From contig NW_005201092.1 in the NCBI RefSeq assembly GCF_000372725.1, positions 472,698-536,697 of the forward strand: 64,000 nucleotides of DNA, given 5' to 3'. The notes beneath the pieces are model-generated. The model searched no databases, was not told the DNA's origin, and worked only from the letters and a program-made list of their open reading frames with translations. Each line of letters starts with the position of its first letter. Position 1 is the stretch's first letter. This stretch comes from Emiliania huxleyi CCMP1516. Lineage: Eukaryota; Haptophyta; Isochrysidales; Noelaerhabdaceae. Positions 20,576 to 30,982 of the stretch are shown here, piece after piece. The translations under genes were made by a program, and so were the position numbers.

Positions 20576-20595
20576 GCCGGGACGCCTCCCCTCAC

Positions 20596-20633
<38 letters not shown>
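20596..20633. repeat. (CT)n microsatellite
   Basis: About 16 CT units with no interruption, immediately after SINE-like copy B. Confidence 0.9.
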
Positions 20634-20818
20634 CCTCGGATTTATGTGGGATCGAACCACTCCGGGATGGGCAAGCCCATCGTGATTAATTGTCAAAATT
20701 CCCTGTTGTGCCAAGAGGGGAGAGGGCTCGGACGGAGCGCGTGGCGAAAGAGGGCAGGGAATGGGCGCGGGGGAGGGAGGGGGGGGCTCAGCCGTGCAAA
20801 AAGCATCAATTAATAATA

Positions 20819-20975
20819 TTAATGAAGAGATATTGCTCGGCCGTTCATGAAGTCCGTCTCGATCTGGAGGAGACGGGTCAACCCCGTGGAGGACCAGATC
20901 ACGTTCACATTGTCGTAGCCGGAGACGGGATGTCGGATGTTGACCTTTAGCTCGTGGAAGCCAACCTTCCCCGTT
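20819..20975 (-). CDS. Orphan C-terminal exon of unknown protein
   Basis: After an AAG acceptor on the minus strand the frame reads GFHELKVNIRHPVSGYDNVN then VIWSSTGLTRLLQIETDFMN and stops at 20819. Its composition is protein-like and unlike the surrounding low-complexity frames. No upstream partner exon was found between 20975 and 21489, so the assignment is weak. Confidence 0.25.
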
Positions 20976-21489
20976 GGTTTCCCCCCCCCAAACCATCGGC
21001 CAACTTTTACCGAATGCCAAAGTTGCATTTTACCATTCTGGCAAATTCGACGATGAAACGCGACAACCGTCTTTTCTGTTTTCTGTTTTCCAAAACGCCC
21101 GCCCGCCCGCCACCCCGAGGCGGCTCGGCCCCCCACTGACCGAGAGATCAAAAACGCTCGGCCAAGGCGCACATGTGTGGCTGCTTGGTGGCTCGAATCC
21201 TCGCCCTGGCCCCCCTGCTCGGTGCCCCCTGCCCCCCTGCTCTCGCGGCCTCTCGCCACACAAATCACATTTTTTCTCATGAAAGGTGACTGCTCAACGC
21301 GCGCCCGGTGTGCCGTCTCGGCTGCGAGTGGGAGTGCGTCTCCACTGGCCCGAGACCCCGCGCGCACGCACCACACCCCCCGCGGGTCCTCGGCCGCTCG
21401 GCCAGTGCGGCCACCGTGCGCGTGAACTCGCGCGAGCCCGCACGACGAGCTCCCCGCCACGGTCGTGCTCCCCTTCGTGGCTCGTGGCC

Positions 21490-22922
21490 TCAAGTGCTGC
21501 CGCCGCCGCCCGAGACGCCCCCCATCGCCTGCCGCTTGGCCGCCTGGCTTTGGAAGGAGCCGAAGTTCCGGTTCCACTCCTCGAAGGCGGCCAGCTCGCC
21601 CGGCCCGACGCTCGCGCGGATCGCGCCGAGAGCGTCCTCGAAGTCCGAGAGGCGGATCGGGCGCATCTCGCTCGAGTGCACCCCGCTGAGCAGCGCCGCC
21701 TCGAAGCCCGGATCGCGGCATGGCCCCATCGCTGCTTCACGGCACAGCGCCGCCATGTCGGAGCCCGAGTAGCCGTCGGTCGCCTCGAGGAGCGAGCCGA
21801 TGTCGGCCTCGCCGATCGCGTGCACCAGGTCCGCGAGGCCGCGCGTGAGCATCTCGCGTCGCCCGGCCGCGTCTGGCAGCGGGATGAGCAGCCGCTTGGA
21901 GAGGCGGCGGCGGGCCGCGTCATCGAGCTAGGGCGGAGGGGGCGAGGGTGAGGGTGAGGGCTGGGGTGAAGGGCGAGGGGTGAGGGGTGAGTCCAAGGTG
22001 TGGTGGATGTGAACGCAGAACGGCGACCATAGCTCACAGGTCGGGTCTGTACCGCGGAGCTGCAGCTTCTGCTAGTGCCACACGTGCTAACCTGCTGCGG
22101 CCGGTTGGTTGCGCCGACGAAGAGGAGGCTCTCGTTGGCGTCGGCGCCCGCGACGCCGTCCATCTGGACCAGAATCTCATTCTTGACTCGGATGGTCGAG
22201 TCGTGCTCGCCCTCGCGCCGCTGGCCGAGCACCGAGTCCACCTAAGGTAAGGTGAGGTAAGGTAAACTTCTCCACACACACAAGGTGTTGGGCAAGGGGG
22301 GGCGACCCTGGCGTCTCCACGTCTAGACGACAGGAGCCCCACGGCATTTCAAGTGCAAGGCCCAATGCGCGTGGGTGAGCGGTGTGTGTGGTGGTGGGGG
22401 GGGGGGGGGGGAGTCCACCTCGTCAATGAAGATGACGGACGGCTTGCGCGCGCGCGCCACGCCAAAGAGTGCGCGGACGAGCCGCTCGGAGTCGCCCATC
22501 CACTTGGACATGAGAGACGAGGCGGAGATGGAGAAGAAGGTGGCGTTGCCCTCGGCGGCGATCGCCTTTGCGATGAGCGTCTTGCCGGTGCCGGGCGGGC
22601 CGAAGAGCAGCAGCCCGCGAGGCGGCCTCCGCTGACCGGTGAAGATGTCCGGGCGGAGGAGCGGCCAGACCGTGATCTCGCGCACGGACTGCTTGGCGTA
22701 GCTTAGCCCGGCGATCTCCTCCCAGGTCACGCCGGGCGAGGCGTCCACCACTTCGTTGAGGATCACCTCGGCGAGCCGCGCCTTGGAGAAGAAGGAGGTG
22801 AGGGGGGAGGGGGGGGGGAGAGGGGCGGGGGGTGGTGGGGAGGGGGGGGGGAGAGGTGAGTTGTGGCTCGACGCCGCGCATGGCCGGGTGCTCCATCAAG
22901 GCAGCCACCTCGGGCGAGACTT

Positions 22923-22958
<36 letters not shown>

Positions 22959-24094
22959 TGATGCCTCCACCGCCTCCACCGCCTCCACCGCCTCCACCGC
23001 CTCCACCGCCTCCACCGCCTCCACCCCCACCGCCGTTCCCGCCGCCTCCTCCAACGCCCCGCGGGCGGGCGAACGGCCGCCGCAGCCCCGCGGCCCGCGC
23101 CCCCCCCGAGGTGCCGCCACCGCCCGAGGTGCCGCCACCGCCGTCGGGAGGACCATTCAGGGCGGCGTGCAGCCCCGGGGGCCCGCCGCCCCCCCGCCCG
23201 CCACCGCTGTAGTGGCCACCGCCGCCTCCGCCCCCTCCGCCGCCTCCGCCACCTCCGCCACCTCCGCCGCCCCCTCCGCCGCCCTTGCCGCCCTTGCGCA
23301 TCAGGTCGATTTGGCGCCGATCCCGCGCCGACATGAAGCCGCCCGCGCTCTCCGCCGCGGAGGCCGCCGCGTGACGAGGCTCTTGACGAGGCTGCGCCTC
23401 CACGCGGCGCGTCTCGCCTTGCGCGTGGTGGGCGTGCGGAGGCGCTCGCTGCTGCGCGCCCCACCCCGCCCCGCGACCGCCTTGCTCGGCGGGCAGGCGG
23501 CCCGCTCCGCCGCCGGCCCTCGGAGGTGCCTAGGGGACGTGCAACGGACGTGTCCTGGACATGTCCGGGACATGTGCGGTCCGGCCCTCGGAGGTGTGCC
23601 GCCGACGCTGCCAGAGCCGGGCCGCACCGGAGCCCGCCAGCCGCCGGCGCAGGCTGCGCGGCGATTGGGGGCGGGCCTCCGTCGGAGCTCAGCGCCGGTT
23701 GCGGTGCTCGCCACTGCGGCCAGGACGAGGACGATGGCGTGCCATCTGCGGGAGGCAGCTCCGCCGGCCTCTGCGCCTCACGCAGCTGGTGCGCGAAGCC
23801 CCGCAGCGCGCTGCACTGCGAGAGCTCCTCCATGGTCGGCGGCGGCGCGTCAATCGGCGCCACGGCTCCGGTGTAAAGTGCGCACAGCCCGGCCAAGTCC
23901 ACGAGGGTTGGTGTGAGCGCCCCTTGCCAGAGGGTTCGGTGCAGGCCTTCTGCGTGCGCGCCCGACTCGAGCAGGACCGTCGCCCGCAGCCGGTACTCTG
24001 TGGCCGCGGCGGCTCTGGATGCCGCGTCGTTCTCGCGAGCCCGCTTGAGGAGTGAGTCGAATGATACGTGTGAAGACTCTGGTGTGGCTGACAT
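21490..24094 (-). CDS. Meiotic-clade AAA ATPase (fidgetin/spastin-like)
   Basis: The C-terminal half is a complete AAA module: [18 protein letters not shown], Walker [11 protein letters not shown], Walker [30 protein letters not shown] and a terminal [15 protein letters not shown] like fidgetin-like proteins. Exons on the minus strand include 24094-23600, 23529 to about 22880, about 22770-22419, 22241-22092 and 21927-21490. Introns at 23530-23599, 22242-22418 and 21928-22091 all join in frame; the junction near 22770-22880 is unresolved. The N-terminus ([20 protein letters not shown]) is helical, then comes a Gly-rich linker encoded around 22930-23290. Family members are hexameric microtubule-severing or ESCRT-linked ATPases. 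Confidence 0.75.
22242..22418 (-). mobile_element. Introner-like element A, copy 2, inside the AAA gene
   Basis: A 177-nt intron splitting IDE/VDSVLG. It is bounded by a perfect 10-bp direct repeat, GAGTCCACCT at 22234-22243 and 22411-22420, so either copy rebuilds the exon. Read on the minus strand the interior has CGCTCACCCAC, TTGCACTTGAAATGCCGTGG, GGCTCCTG, CAGGGTCGCCCCCCC, TTGTGTG and TTACCTTACC, the same order as at 52680-52825 where no host gene is seen. Confidence 0.85.
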
Positions 24095-24774
24095 CCTCGC
24101 CGTCGAGAAGAGAACGCAGAGCGCGCGCGCGCGCGGCCGCCGGTCAGCAAAGCGGCAATCGTCTGTTGAAGAAAATCGGGGTGGAATGCGCTCGTTAGCT
24201 CCGAGTAGAGGGGGCGTTCTGCAGTTAAGGGGAAACCCGGTACACGGAACTAACCCTCGGAGACCCGTGTTTACTTTACAGCCCTTTCCCTGCGAACGCG
24301 CACTCCCCCTAGGGGTCAGGGCTCTCTAGCCCGTAGCCCGATACCGACCATCCGGCCCGCTGGGTGCGCTTCTTAGCTCCTCGGCCCTGGATGTGAGGTT
24401 ACCGACTGCACTCAAAGTGCTCCAAGTGTCTCGCTGGTCGGAGGACGCCACCGTCGCCTAGACTCCCTTGGCCTTGCGTCACTACGAACTACTTGCCTCC
24501 CCGTGTTTGTTTGTAGCCTGGCGTTTGAGAAAGAGAGATTCTTGGCGTTTGTGAGTATGTCTTTCTGTGGCGTTTGTGCCCCCCGTTTCGCGTTTGTGCC
24601 GCGTCCCGTGCCCCCGAGAGTTCATTCTACAAATTCTCGCTCCGGTGACCCCATGCCCTACGGCTGAGCGGGTTGCCAACTGCACTCTCCAAAAGCCAAC
24701 CTCGCCGTCTTCTCTCACATTCTTTCTTACTAGCCCCAGCCTGTGGCGGTGGCCGTGGGGGAGGGGAGAGGCTC
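24095..24774. other. Intergenic with dispersed repeat R2 copy 2
   Basis: Apart from R2 at 24252-24430 only TTTGTG/GCGTTTG-rich sequence downstream of the reductase gene is seen (24500-24600). Confidence 0.4.
24252..24430 (-). repeat. Dispersed repeat R2, copy 2
   Basis: On the minus strand: CACTTGGAGCACTTTGAGTG, CACATCCAGGGCCGAGGAGC, TAAGAAGCGCACCCAGCGGG, GCGCGTTCGCAGGGAAAGGG and TAAAGTAAACACGGGTCTCC. It ends about 160 bases upstream of the AAA ATPase start and points the same way. Confidence 0.65.
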
Positions 24775-25686
24775 TCAATCCCTTCGGGCCGCGGCGTGCG
24801 CCCGCTCGTGCACCGCGCTCAGCGCCTCCATCTCTGCGTCGCTCAGCGCGCCCCAGGACCACAGGTCGAGGTCCTCCCTCATAAAGTCGGCTCGCCAGAC
24901 GGCGGTGGCGAGGGGCCGCTTCTGCTGCACGATCCACTTGAGCGCCACCTGCGCGGCCGAGACGCCGTGCGCCGCCGCCACCGCCTTGACCTCGGGGATC
25001 GCCAGGACCGAGCCGTGTCGGCAGGAGGAGCCGTTCGGCCCGCCGCAGAGGGGCGAGTAGGCCATGTAGCCGATCCCCGCCCGGCTGCAGTACGCGAGGG
25101 TGGCCTCGTCGCGGTACCCGACCGAGAGGGAGCCCTGGTTCAGGGCGGGCGGCCAGACGCGCGGCTTGCGCACGCGCATCGCCTCAAAGTGCTTGGCCTG
25201 AAAGTTGGAGACGCCGATCGCGCGCGCCTTTCCCGCCAGGTAGGCGTCCTCCAGCGCCCGCCACGTGTCGTACGTGCTCTCCATGCGAAGCGACGGAAAG
25301 TGGATGAGCAGAAGGTCTACCGCCGCCACGCCTAGCTCTGAGAGGTCGGCGTCGATGTGGGCGGCAGCCTTCTCGTAGCTGCTGCTGGGAACCTTGGTGG
25401 TGAGGAAGGGCGCGGTGGTGGCGGGACCCGCCGCGGCGACGCCCTTGGCGATGAGCCGCTGCGTGCCGTAGTCGTAGGCGGTGTCGATGGCGGCGCCGCC
25501 CGCTCGCAGCCACATTGTGACCGCATCCGTCACGTTGACACCCGGATGGTGGATGCCGGAGCCGGTCCCGAGAGATACGTAAGGGAGGCTCACGCCCGGT
25601 GCGATGGGAAGGGAGGGAGGGGCGGCGGCGAGCATGGGAGGACAGAGAGTTGGCCGTCCTGTCGCCTCCCCCTTTGCAAAGTGCAA
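24775..25686 (-). CDS. Aldo/keto reductase
   Basis: A single-exon,303-residue AKR barrel. The catalytic tetrad is visible: Asp in AAIDTAYDYG (about residue 68), Tyr of the same segment (73), Lys in FLTTKVPSSS (about 98) and His in DLLLIHFPSL (about 129). ARAIGVSNFQAKHFEAM and the C-terminal SAAQVALKWIVQQKRPLATA follow as in the family. It reduces carbonyls with NADPH; the substrate is unknown. A later Met (residue 18, MLAAAPPSLPIAPGVSLPYV) is a plausible alternative start. There is no evident targeting signal. Confidence 0.85.
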   Translation of the reverse strand: MHFAKGEATGRPTLCPPMLAAAPPSLPIAPGVSLPYVSLGTGSGIHHPGVNVTDAVTMWLRAGGAAIDTAYDYGTQRLIAKGVAAAGPATTAPFLTTKVPSSSYEKAAAHIDADLSELGVAAVDLLLIHFPSLRMESTYDTWRALEDAYLAGKARAIGVSNFQAKHFEAMRVRKPRVWPPALNQGSLSVGYRDEATLAYCSRAGIGYMAYSPLCGGPNGSSCRHGSVLAIPEVKAVAAAHGVSAAQVALKWIVQQKRPLATAVWRADFMREDLDLWSWGALSDAEMEALSAVHERAHAAARRD

Positions 25687-25834
25687 AGAAAGCGAGTTTA
25701 TCGATCAACACTTTCGATAGACCGAAAGTAAGATCGTTCGGTGCAGAAACCCCGGCCATGCCCATGTAACGCAATTGTGCTCGTTTTTTTGATTTTTTGG
25801 TTTAGAAGTGTCTCCAAGTCTTCTGGACCCATCG

Positions 25835-26686
25835 ATGGCCGTCGCCTCGACGCCGCTCGTCGCGGCACCATCGTGCCCGGCCTGGGCGAAGCGTCGTCGC
25901 GGGTTCCCGCCGCAGTTCGACGGCAAGCCGTGCGAGCCTGCCGAGGAGGAGGACATGTGGCTGTGCAGAGCCGACGGCCGCGCGCGCAGCACCGCCGACC
26001 TGAAGCGCCTGGCGACCGCCGCTCGGGTGCGAGCGAAACGAGCAGGAGATGCAGCCGCCGCGAACACGCGCGATCGGCAGGCGCGCGACCAGCGCCGCCG
26101 GCAGCGTGAGCAGCACGACCGGCGCGCAGCGCCGGCGGTCGCCAAGACCGTGCGCCCACAACGCGGCCAGTGCGGCTGCCCGGCGCACGCGGTGTGCGGC
26201 ATGTGCGTCGACCAGGGCAAGCTCGCCGCGGCCGAGCAGGCGGCCATCGACCTGGAGACGCGCTTCCACGCCTCGACGAACGTCGTCATGGACCTGGAGC
26301 GGCCCGAGGACGAGACGGCGGCGCTGCTGCAGCGCTGCGTGCACGTCTCCGACGAGACGAAGCGGCGGCTGCTGGGCGAGTGGAGCGACGAGCGCATGGC
26401 GCACGCGCTGCCGCTGCACGCATGCGCCTCGTGCGGCGTGCGGGACCCGTCGCTGACGTACACGCGGGTTGACGTGTCGGCGCTGCCGCGCACTGTGTCT
26501 GTGCGCGTAGCCGGCGGCGAAGACGACGGTCGCCCGCCGACGCGAGTGACGGAGAGGGTGACGAGCAGATGCGCGACGCATCAGACGCGCAGGATGACGG
26601 TGCAAGCATGTCCGAGGGTAAGTAAAAGTGTGAGGTTTGGTGGAGGCTGTAGCGTCGTCGCGCGTAAGAAGCGTGGTGAAATTTAG
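25835..26686 (+). CDS. Cys/His-motif protein, possibly a mobile-element fragment
   Basis: A 283-residue frame starting MAVASTPLVAAPSCPAWAKR. The middle is a basic helical region (Arg/Ala/Gln) followed by GQCGCPAHAVCGMCVDQGK, and near residue 210 HACASCGVRDPSLTYTRVDV. CxxC followed by a Leu-Thr-Tyr strand resembles the N-terminal zinc-binding region before Helitron or Pif1-like helicase ORFs, but no helicase or Rep domain is present here. The last 60 residues look less protein-like and may lie beyond an unrecognised intron. It may be a truncated transposon ORF or a small host zinc-binding protein. Confidence 0.4.
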   Translation: MAVASTPLVAAPSCPAWAKRRRGFPPQFDGKPCEPAEEEDMWLCRADGRARSTADLKRLATAARVRAKRAGDAAAANTRDRQARDQRRRQREQHDRRAAPAVAKTVRPQRGQCGCPAHAVCGMCVDQGKLAAAEQAAIDLETRFHASTNVVMDLERPEDETAALLQRCVHVSDETKRRLLGEWSDERMAHALPLHACASCGVRDPSLTYTRVDVSALPRTVSVRVAGGEDDGRPPTRVTERVTSRCATHQTRRMTVQACPRVSKSVRFGGGCSVVARKKRGEI

Positions 26687-27004
26687 AAAAGGAGTTGCGG
26701 TGTTGATCGCCGCGGGAGCCCTCTTATAGTCTAACTATGTCCCTTGGGTTGTCTGTTTTCTTTCTTTAATGGCAAGGCAGAGTGCAGGTGCACCCTCACG
26801 CCGCGCGTATAGGACCTTCCAGGGGATAAGTAAGAGAAAGAACACGCATGCTCTACCTATTCTCCCAGTAAGTAAGCTAGGTGGCGGCGTGCCGTCCTCC
26901 CGAGATCCACTTTTTAGGGGAGGGTGTTTTTTTGGGCTGCGACGCACCTTTTACTTGCTTATCGCAAGTCATTCGTCCGTCCCAGCCAGCCTCAGCAGCG
27001 AGCA
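26687..27004. other. Intergenic, nothing recognised
   Basis: Lower GC than the neighbouring genes and no shared repeat; probably the 3' flank of one gene and promoter of the next. Confidence 0.4.
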
Positions 27005-28090
27005 ATGCAGGTCGAGTTAGAATCTCTAACTGAAGAGCGCCAGCCGCTCGTGGGACTTCACATGGCGGTGGTGGTGCCCCTTCGCACGCGAGAAGACGCG
27101 GTGAGGTTGGAGAGGGCGGCCGAGCTGTGGTCGGACCCCGGGTTGGCCCCGTGTGCGGCGGCAATCCCAGAGGGCGAGGGAGACGCCCTCGGTGCGGTGC
27201 AGTCGGCGAGCCGTGCATTTGGACAGCGGTGCGAGCGCATGACCTCGCCGGCCTTCGTCCCGCGCCCTCATCGTCCCTTCGCGACCGCCCCGAGTGACAC
27301 CTCAGTCGACCTGATCGCCTATCAAGAGGAGCACCTCCTGAGCCCCGCGCAGCTCGCCGCCGCCGTTGGCCGCGCGGCGGTGTGCTTTCGTAGGCTGATC
27401 ATAAGCGAGACGCCCGCCGCCACCGCCGCTGCCGCCGCCACCTCCTCCTCCGGCAACCGCCTCTACTATCGGATGATGCTGCGGCTGTCGGGGCTGCAGC
27501 TCTACAACTACTGGTTCCTCGTGGAGGCGGACACGGAGCCGCTCACGCCGATCTGGCTTGAGTACATGGTCGCCCTTGTGCCTCCACTCGGCGAGCGCGT
27601 CTGGGTCAAGGGGAGCGATCCCCGCCACCCGTGCGGCGTGCGCTGCAAGGCAAAGGGCGGCAACAGGTACATTGGAAGAGCAGCCATCTACAACGGGCAG
27701 GACGCGCTTTTCCGCACCTTCGTGGAGGTGGCGCGAAACGCGAGTAGCCAGCTTCCGTTCGAGCGCGCTCTGTGGGCAGCTCGCATCAATAGCATCCAGA
27801 CGCCTGAGGCACTCGGCTTCCCGCGCAAACGCCACGCCATCTCGCATCTCTTCCAGTTCTCCGACTGGCTGGTGAGCGACGCAAACATCAGCACGCCGGC
27901 GGCCCTCCGCAAGTACCCGTGCACGTTGCTCTTCCATCGCGCCCGCGATCACGCCGCGGCCGAGCCCGGCCGAAGCGCCGCTCGGGCGGCCGCCAGCATA
28001 CACACACGTGTGTATGCGACTTTGAGAGAAGCTGCCTCGTTCACAGCCTTGTTCACTAGACGTTTAGTGGATAGTGCTCCAAGTTTGTAG
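27005..28090 (+). CDS. GT-A-like glycosyltransferase-family protein (tentative)
   Basis: An intronless 361-residue protein starting MQVELESLTEERQPLVGLHM. The central part, near residues 165-185, reads LQLYNYWFLVEADTEPLTPI then WLEYMVAL, where the hydrophobic strand plus E-A-D-T-E-P looks like the DxD metal/nucleotide-sugar site of GT-A enzymes. NRYIGRAAIYNGQDALFRTF follows and resembles an acceptor loop. No transmembrane anchor is obvious at the N-terminus. Similarity is by motif only; another nucleotide-binding fold remains possible. The C-terminal 40 residues are low-complexity. Confidence 0.45.
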   Translation: MQVELESLTEERQPLVGLHMAVVVPLRTREDAVRLERAAELWSDPGLAPCAAAIPEGEGDALGAVQSASRAFGQRCERMTSPAFVPRPHRPFATAPSDTSVDLIAYQEEHLLSPAQLAAAVGRAAVCFRRLIISETPAATAAAAATSSSGNRLYYRMMLRLSGLQLYNYWFLVEADTEPLTPIWLEYMVALVPPLGERVWVKGSDPRHPCGVRCKAKGGNRYIGRAAIYNGQDALFRTFVEVARNASSQLPFERALWAARINSIQTPEALGFPRKRHAISHLFQFSDWLVSDANISTPAALRKYPCTLLFHRARDHAAAEPGRSAARAAASIHTRVYATLREAASFTALFTRRLVDSAPSL

Positions 28091-28563
28091 ACCTGATTCG
28101 CAGACAGGACCAGATTCCCCCTTTTCAAAGTGCTGATGGTTAGACTCAAATATATCCTGCGGAGCGCGTGGGCGGAGCGAGGGACGATATGGGATTTAGG
28201 CCCACCGTGCACCGGCGCGGTGGGAGGGTCACATCATGATTTCATGAGTGTGTGCGGCCGACCGGCTCCTACCCCCCACAAAGAGCCGGAAGCGGAACCC
28301 CAGCCGATGGTGGGTGCACGCGCGGCGACCCACGCGGGCTCCAGCTCGCCCTCTCCTCTGTCGTTTTCGTGGTCTAAAAAGGTGGAGGTGCGCCGCCCCC
28401 GGTGGCGGTGCACCCTGCACGTTTCTCCGTGACCGTATATTTACGCTGTACGCTGCGGGGAGGCCCCCCTGCGCACCGCGGATAGTCATAGAGGGGGCGC
28501 CACTTATAGCACTCTTTTTGTTGTTGCTGTCAGAGGAAATGGTTGACTAGAGTGTAGAGAGGT
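28091..28563. other. Intergenic between convergent genes, nothing recognised
   Basis: 3' flanks of the GT-A-like gene and the TrmA gene. I see no repeat or RNA gene. Confidence 0.4.
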
Positions 28564-30159
28564 CTATTCACACAGAGTGCGGCGGCGCAGCAGCACGGCG
28601 CACTCGAGGTGCGGCGTGTAGGCAAAGTGATCGAAGATCGCGCTACGCACCACGGCGTGCGTCTGCAGGAGCCCCCCGCGCTGCAAGTTGTCGAGCAGCG
28701 CCTCCGGGTTGCAGGAGATGTACAGCACGTGGTCAAAGTAGCTCACGAGTCGCAGCGTGTCCGCGTCCAGCCCGCAGCGGGGAGGGTCCACCAGGATGAC
28801 GTCCGTCCTGCCTCGCGCCTCCTCGAGCCAACGGGTCGTCGGGTTGGCAGACGGAGCCGCTGCCTCCGCCGCCGGCTGTGTCGGCTCCTCCCTCCCGCCA
28901 AGCTCGGCATCGGGCGGTGCCGCCGTCCGCCCCGCCGCCGCCTCCTTTGCGCCGCGGTCGAGCTTGCGCAGCAGCGAGCGGCAGAAGCGGCCCGAGTCGG
29001 CGGCGAGCACCTGCGGGAGGGGGCTCGGCGGAGGCGCGTGGAAAGGGGCTCCGAGAGAGCGCCAGAGTCCCGGCGGCGAGACACCGTCGCGTTGCGCACG
29101 CCGTTGGAGGCCAGGTTGTGCTCGGCGGCTGCGCAGAGCCGCCTGTCGATCTCGACGGCCAGCACGTGCGAGAAGTGCGTCGCCAGCGCGACGGTGTGGT
29201 TGCCTGCGGGGCACGTCGTGGACGTGTCATGGACGTGTCCCGCGACACGCACCACGAGTGCCGGCCGGTTGGGTTGCCGTTCCCGCTGTAGAGCTCGAGC
29301 AGCAGCGACTGCGCGGGCGCCGCGCCGCCGCCGCGCCTGGCCCTCTCGGCAGCGATGAGCCGCGCCGACTCGCAGAGCCAGTCCAGCGTCTTCTCGCACC
29401 TGCAGCAGAGGACGGCTCCGAGCACGGGTTGGGCGAGGGCGGGGGACGGGTCGCCGCCGCGCGCGCTCTCGCACATGGCCGCGCTCGGGTTGGAGAAGGA
29501 GCCCTCGACCTGCCGGTACGTGAGCCGCCTCCCGTCGTGCAGCGCGTACGTCTCGTCCACAGAGTCGCGGTCGAGCACCACGCGAGTTCCCTTTGCGCGG
29601 CCGAGCAGCGCCGGGAGGGAGAGCTCGGCCCGCATCGCCTCCGCCGCGGCCCGCCTATGGGCAGGCTCCGAGAAGGGTCGGGGAAGGGTCGAGAAGCGGC
29701 GGAGCTTCCGGACCGGCCCCGCCAGTCGGAGTGCATCGGCTCGCCGTATATCAAGGACACGAGCATGTCGCCGGTCTGGGTGCCGAGGAAGTGACACGCC
29801 TCGAGCCCAGTCGAGAGCGCCTCAGACGACGCGACCGCGGCGAGCAGCCGCGGCATCAGCTCGTTGATCTCCCGCGAGGCGACCGGGAATCGATCGACGG
29901 CGACGCGCGGTGCGTCCTTGTCGAAGAGCGCAAACTTGAGCACGCCGTCGAAGCGGCACATCGCGAAGCGGGCCCGCTGCCGGAAGTGGGCCGGCATGGA
30001 AGGGAAGATCTGCACCTCCACGCCGGCGAGGACGGCGCCAAAGAGGGACCGCATCGCGCTCGTCTTCTCCTGCAGCTGGTGCTCGTACGACTCGGGCTCA
30101 AAGGCCATCCAGGTGACCTTGCCATCGCACCGGATGGGAGCGGTGGCGGCCATGGCCAT
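28564..30159 (-). CDS. trmA: TrmA-type tRNA (uracil-5-)-methyltransferase
   Basis: Four exons, 30159-29723, 29654-29278, 29203-29085 and 29010-28564, sum to exactly 460 codons. The N-terminal RFDGVLKFALFDKDAPRVAV and SREINELMPRLLAAV and then SDWRAAAEAMR align with bacterial TrmA. The Rossmann part has LLLELYSGNGNHTVALATHF, DVILVDPPRCGLDADTLRLV, YISCNPEALLDNLQ (with the catalytic Cys) and the C-terminal FDHFAYTPHLECAVLL. It makes m5U54 in the T-loop of tRNA using SAM. All three introns are short (68, 74, 74 nt), have GC or GT donors, and are flanked by near-perfect 7-10 bp repeats. An F-box-like fragment lies just upstream of the ATG. It could serve the cytosol, plastid or mitochondrion; no clear leader is seen. 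Confidence 0.88.
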
Positions 30160-30204
30160 GCCCGGTTTGCTTGGTGTGGCGGCCAGATGTCGGTTCGTCG
30201 AGCG

Positions 30205-30340
30205 TCGGTGAGGTCCGTGGGGAGGTCGAGGAGGCGGACGGGCGGCGGCCTAGGCGAGGACGCGGCCGTGGCGGCAGCGGCCGCAAGCAACAACGCGCCC
30301 CCCCGCCCCCCGGGGCCCGATTGCAGGGTTTCCAACTTTT
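30205..30340 (-). pseudogene. Truncated F-box N-terminus
   Basis: On the minus strand the frame reads LLLAAAAATAASSPRPPPVR then LLDLPTDLTDARRT, matching the N-terminal AAAAAPSPDTPPPARLLDLP of the F-box/RCC1 gene at 12161 before breaking off. It lies in the leader of the TrmA gene. The downstream RCC1 repeats are absent. Confidence 0.5.
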
Positions 30341-30982
30341 TGCGGGACGGTACCCCACTTTGTTGTCGTGCGTGTCGTCATCGTCTGTCCGGCGTTCACC
30401 CATACCGCGTTGCCAGTCCGAGCCTGGCTGTTCTTCACCTTTCTACCTACCTACCTCTTTGTTAGTATCGAGGTCAGATGCTGCGGCGCTGAGTCTCCTC
30501 CTCGCCACCCTTCCCTTTTTACTTTGAGGCTGTCGCTCCGAGAAAGCTCGTCTCGCAGCTGCGAGAAGGTATAAGCGAAGTCTGAGATCTGTCTGCGTGG
30601 AGCGTGCGGCCCCTGAGAGAGATTTTTGTTTAGTTGTTGCCCCTGTGCCACACGCCACACGGTACATAGGGAAAAAGGGTCGTTAGTCGTTCGAACTCTC
30701 GCATGAACTCAGCTCTCCGCACTCCGGAACGGGCTGCCTCGAACGGGGCTCCCCCACCTGCTCGTGCGCGCTGACCGCTGTGTGGCTGTGCGTGTGCCGC
30801 CCTCTCGTGCCGGGGAGCCGGGGTTCACGACTAATCGGCCAATGATTGATCTATGAAAACCACACGTTACATCCCATCGGCTATTTGAAATCCCTCTCGC
30901 GGAGACATGCTGTGATGATGGTTGATGATGATGTCAAAAAGTGGCATGGTCGGAGTTAAAATTTTGCGCGCCCCGGGCAGGC
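30341..30982. other. Intergenic, nothing recognised
   Basis: Moderate-GC sequence with a short GATGATGATG run at about 30914-30935. No gene or shared repeat seen. Confidence 0.4.

Noticed and set aside
22930..23290. A separate proline-rich plus-strand gene
   Set aside because: It is the complement of the Gly-rich linker or intron of the AAA gene.
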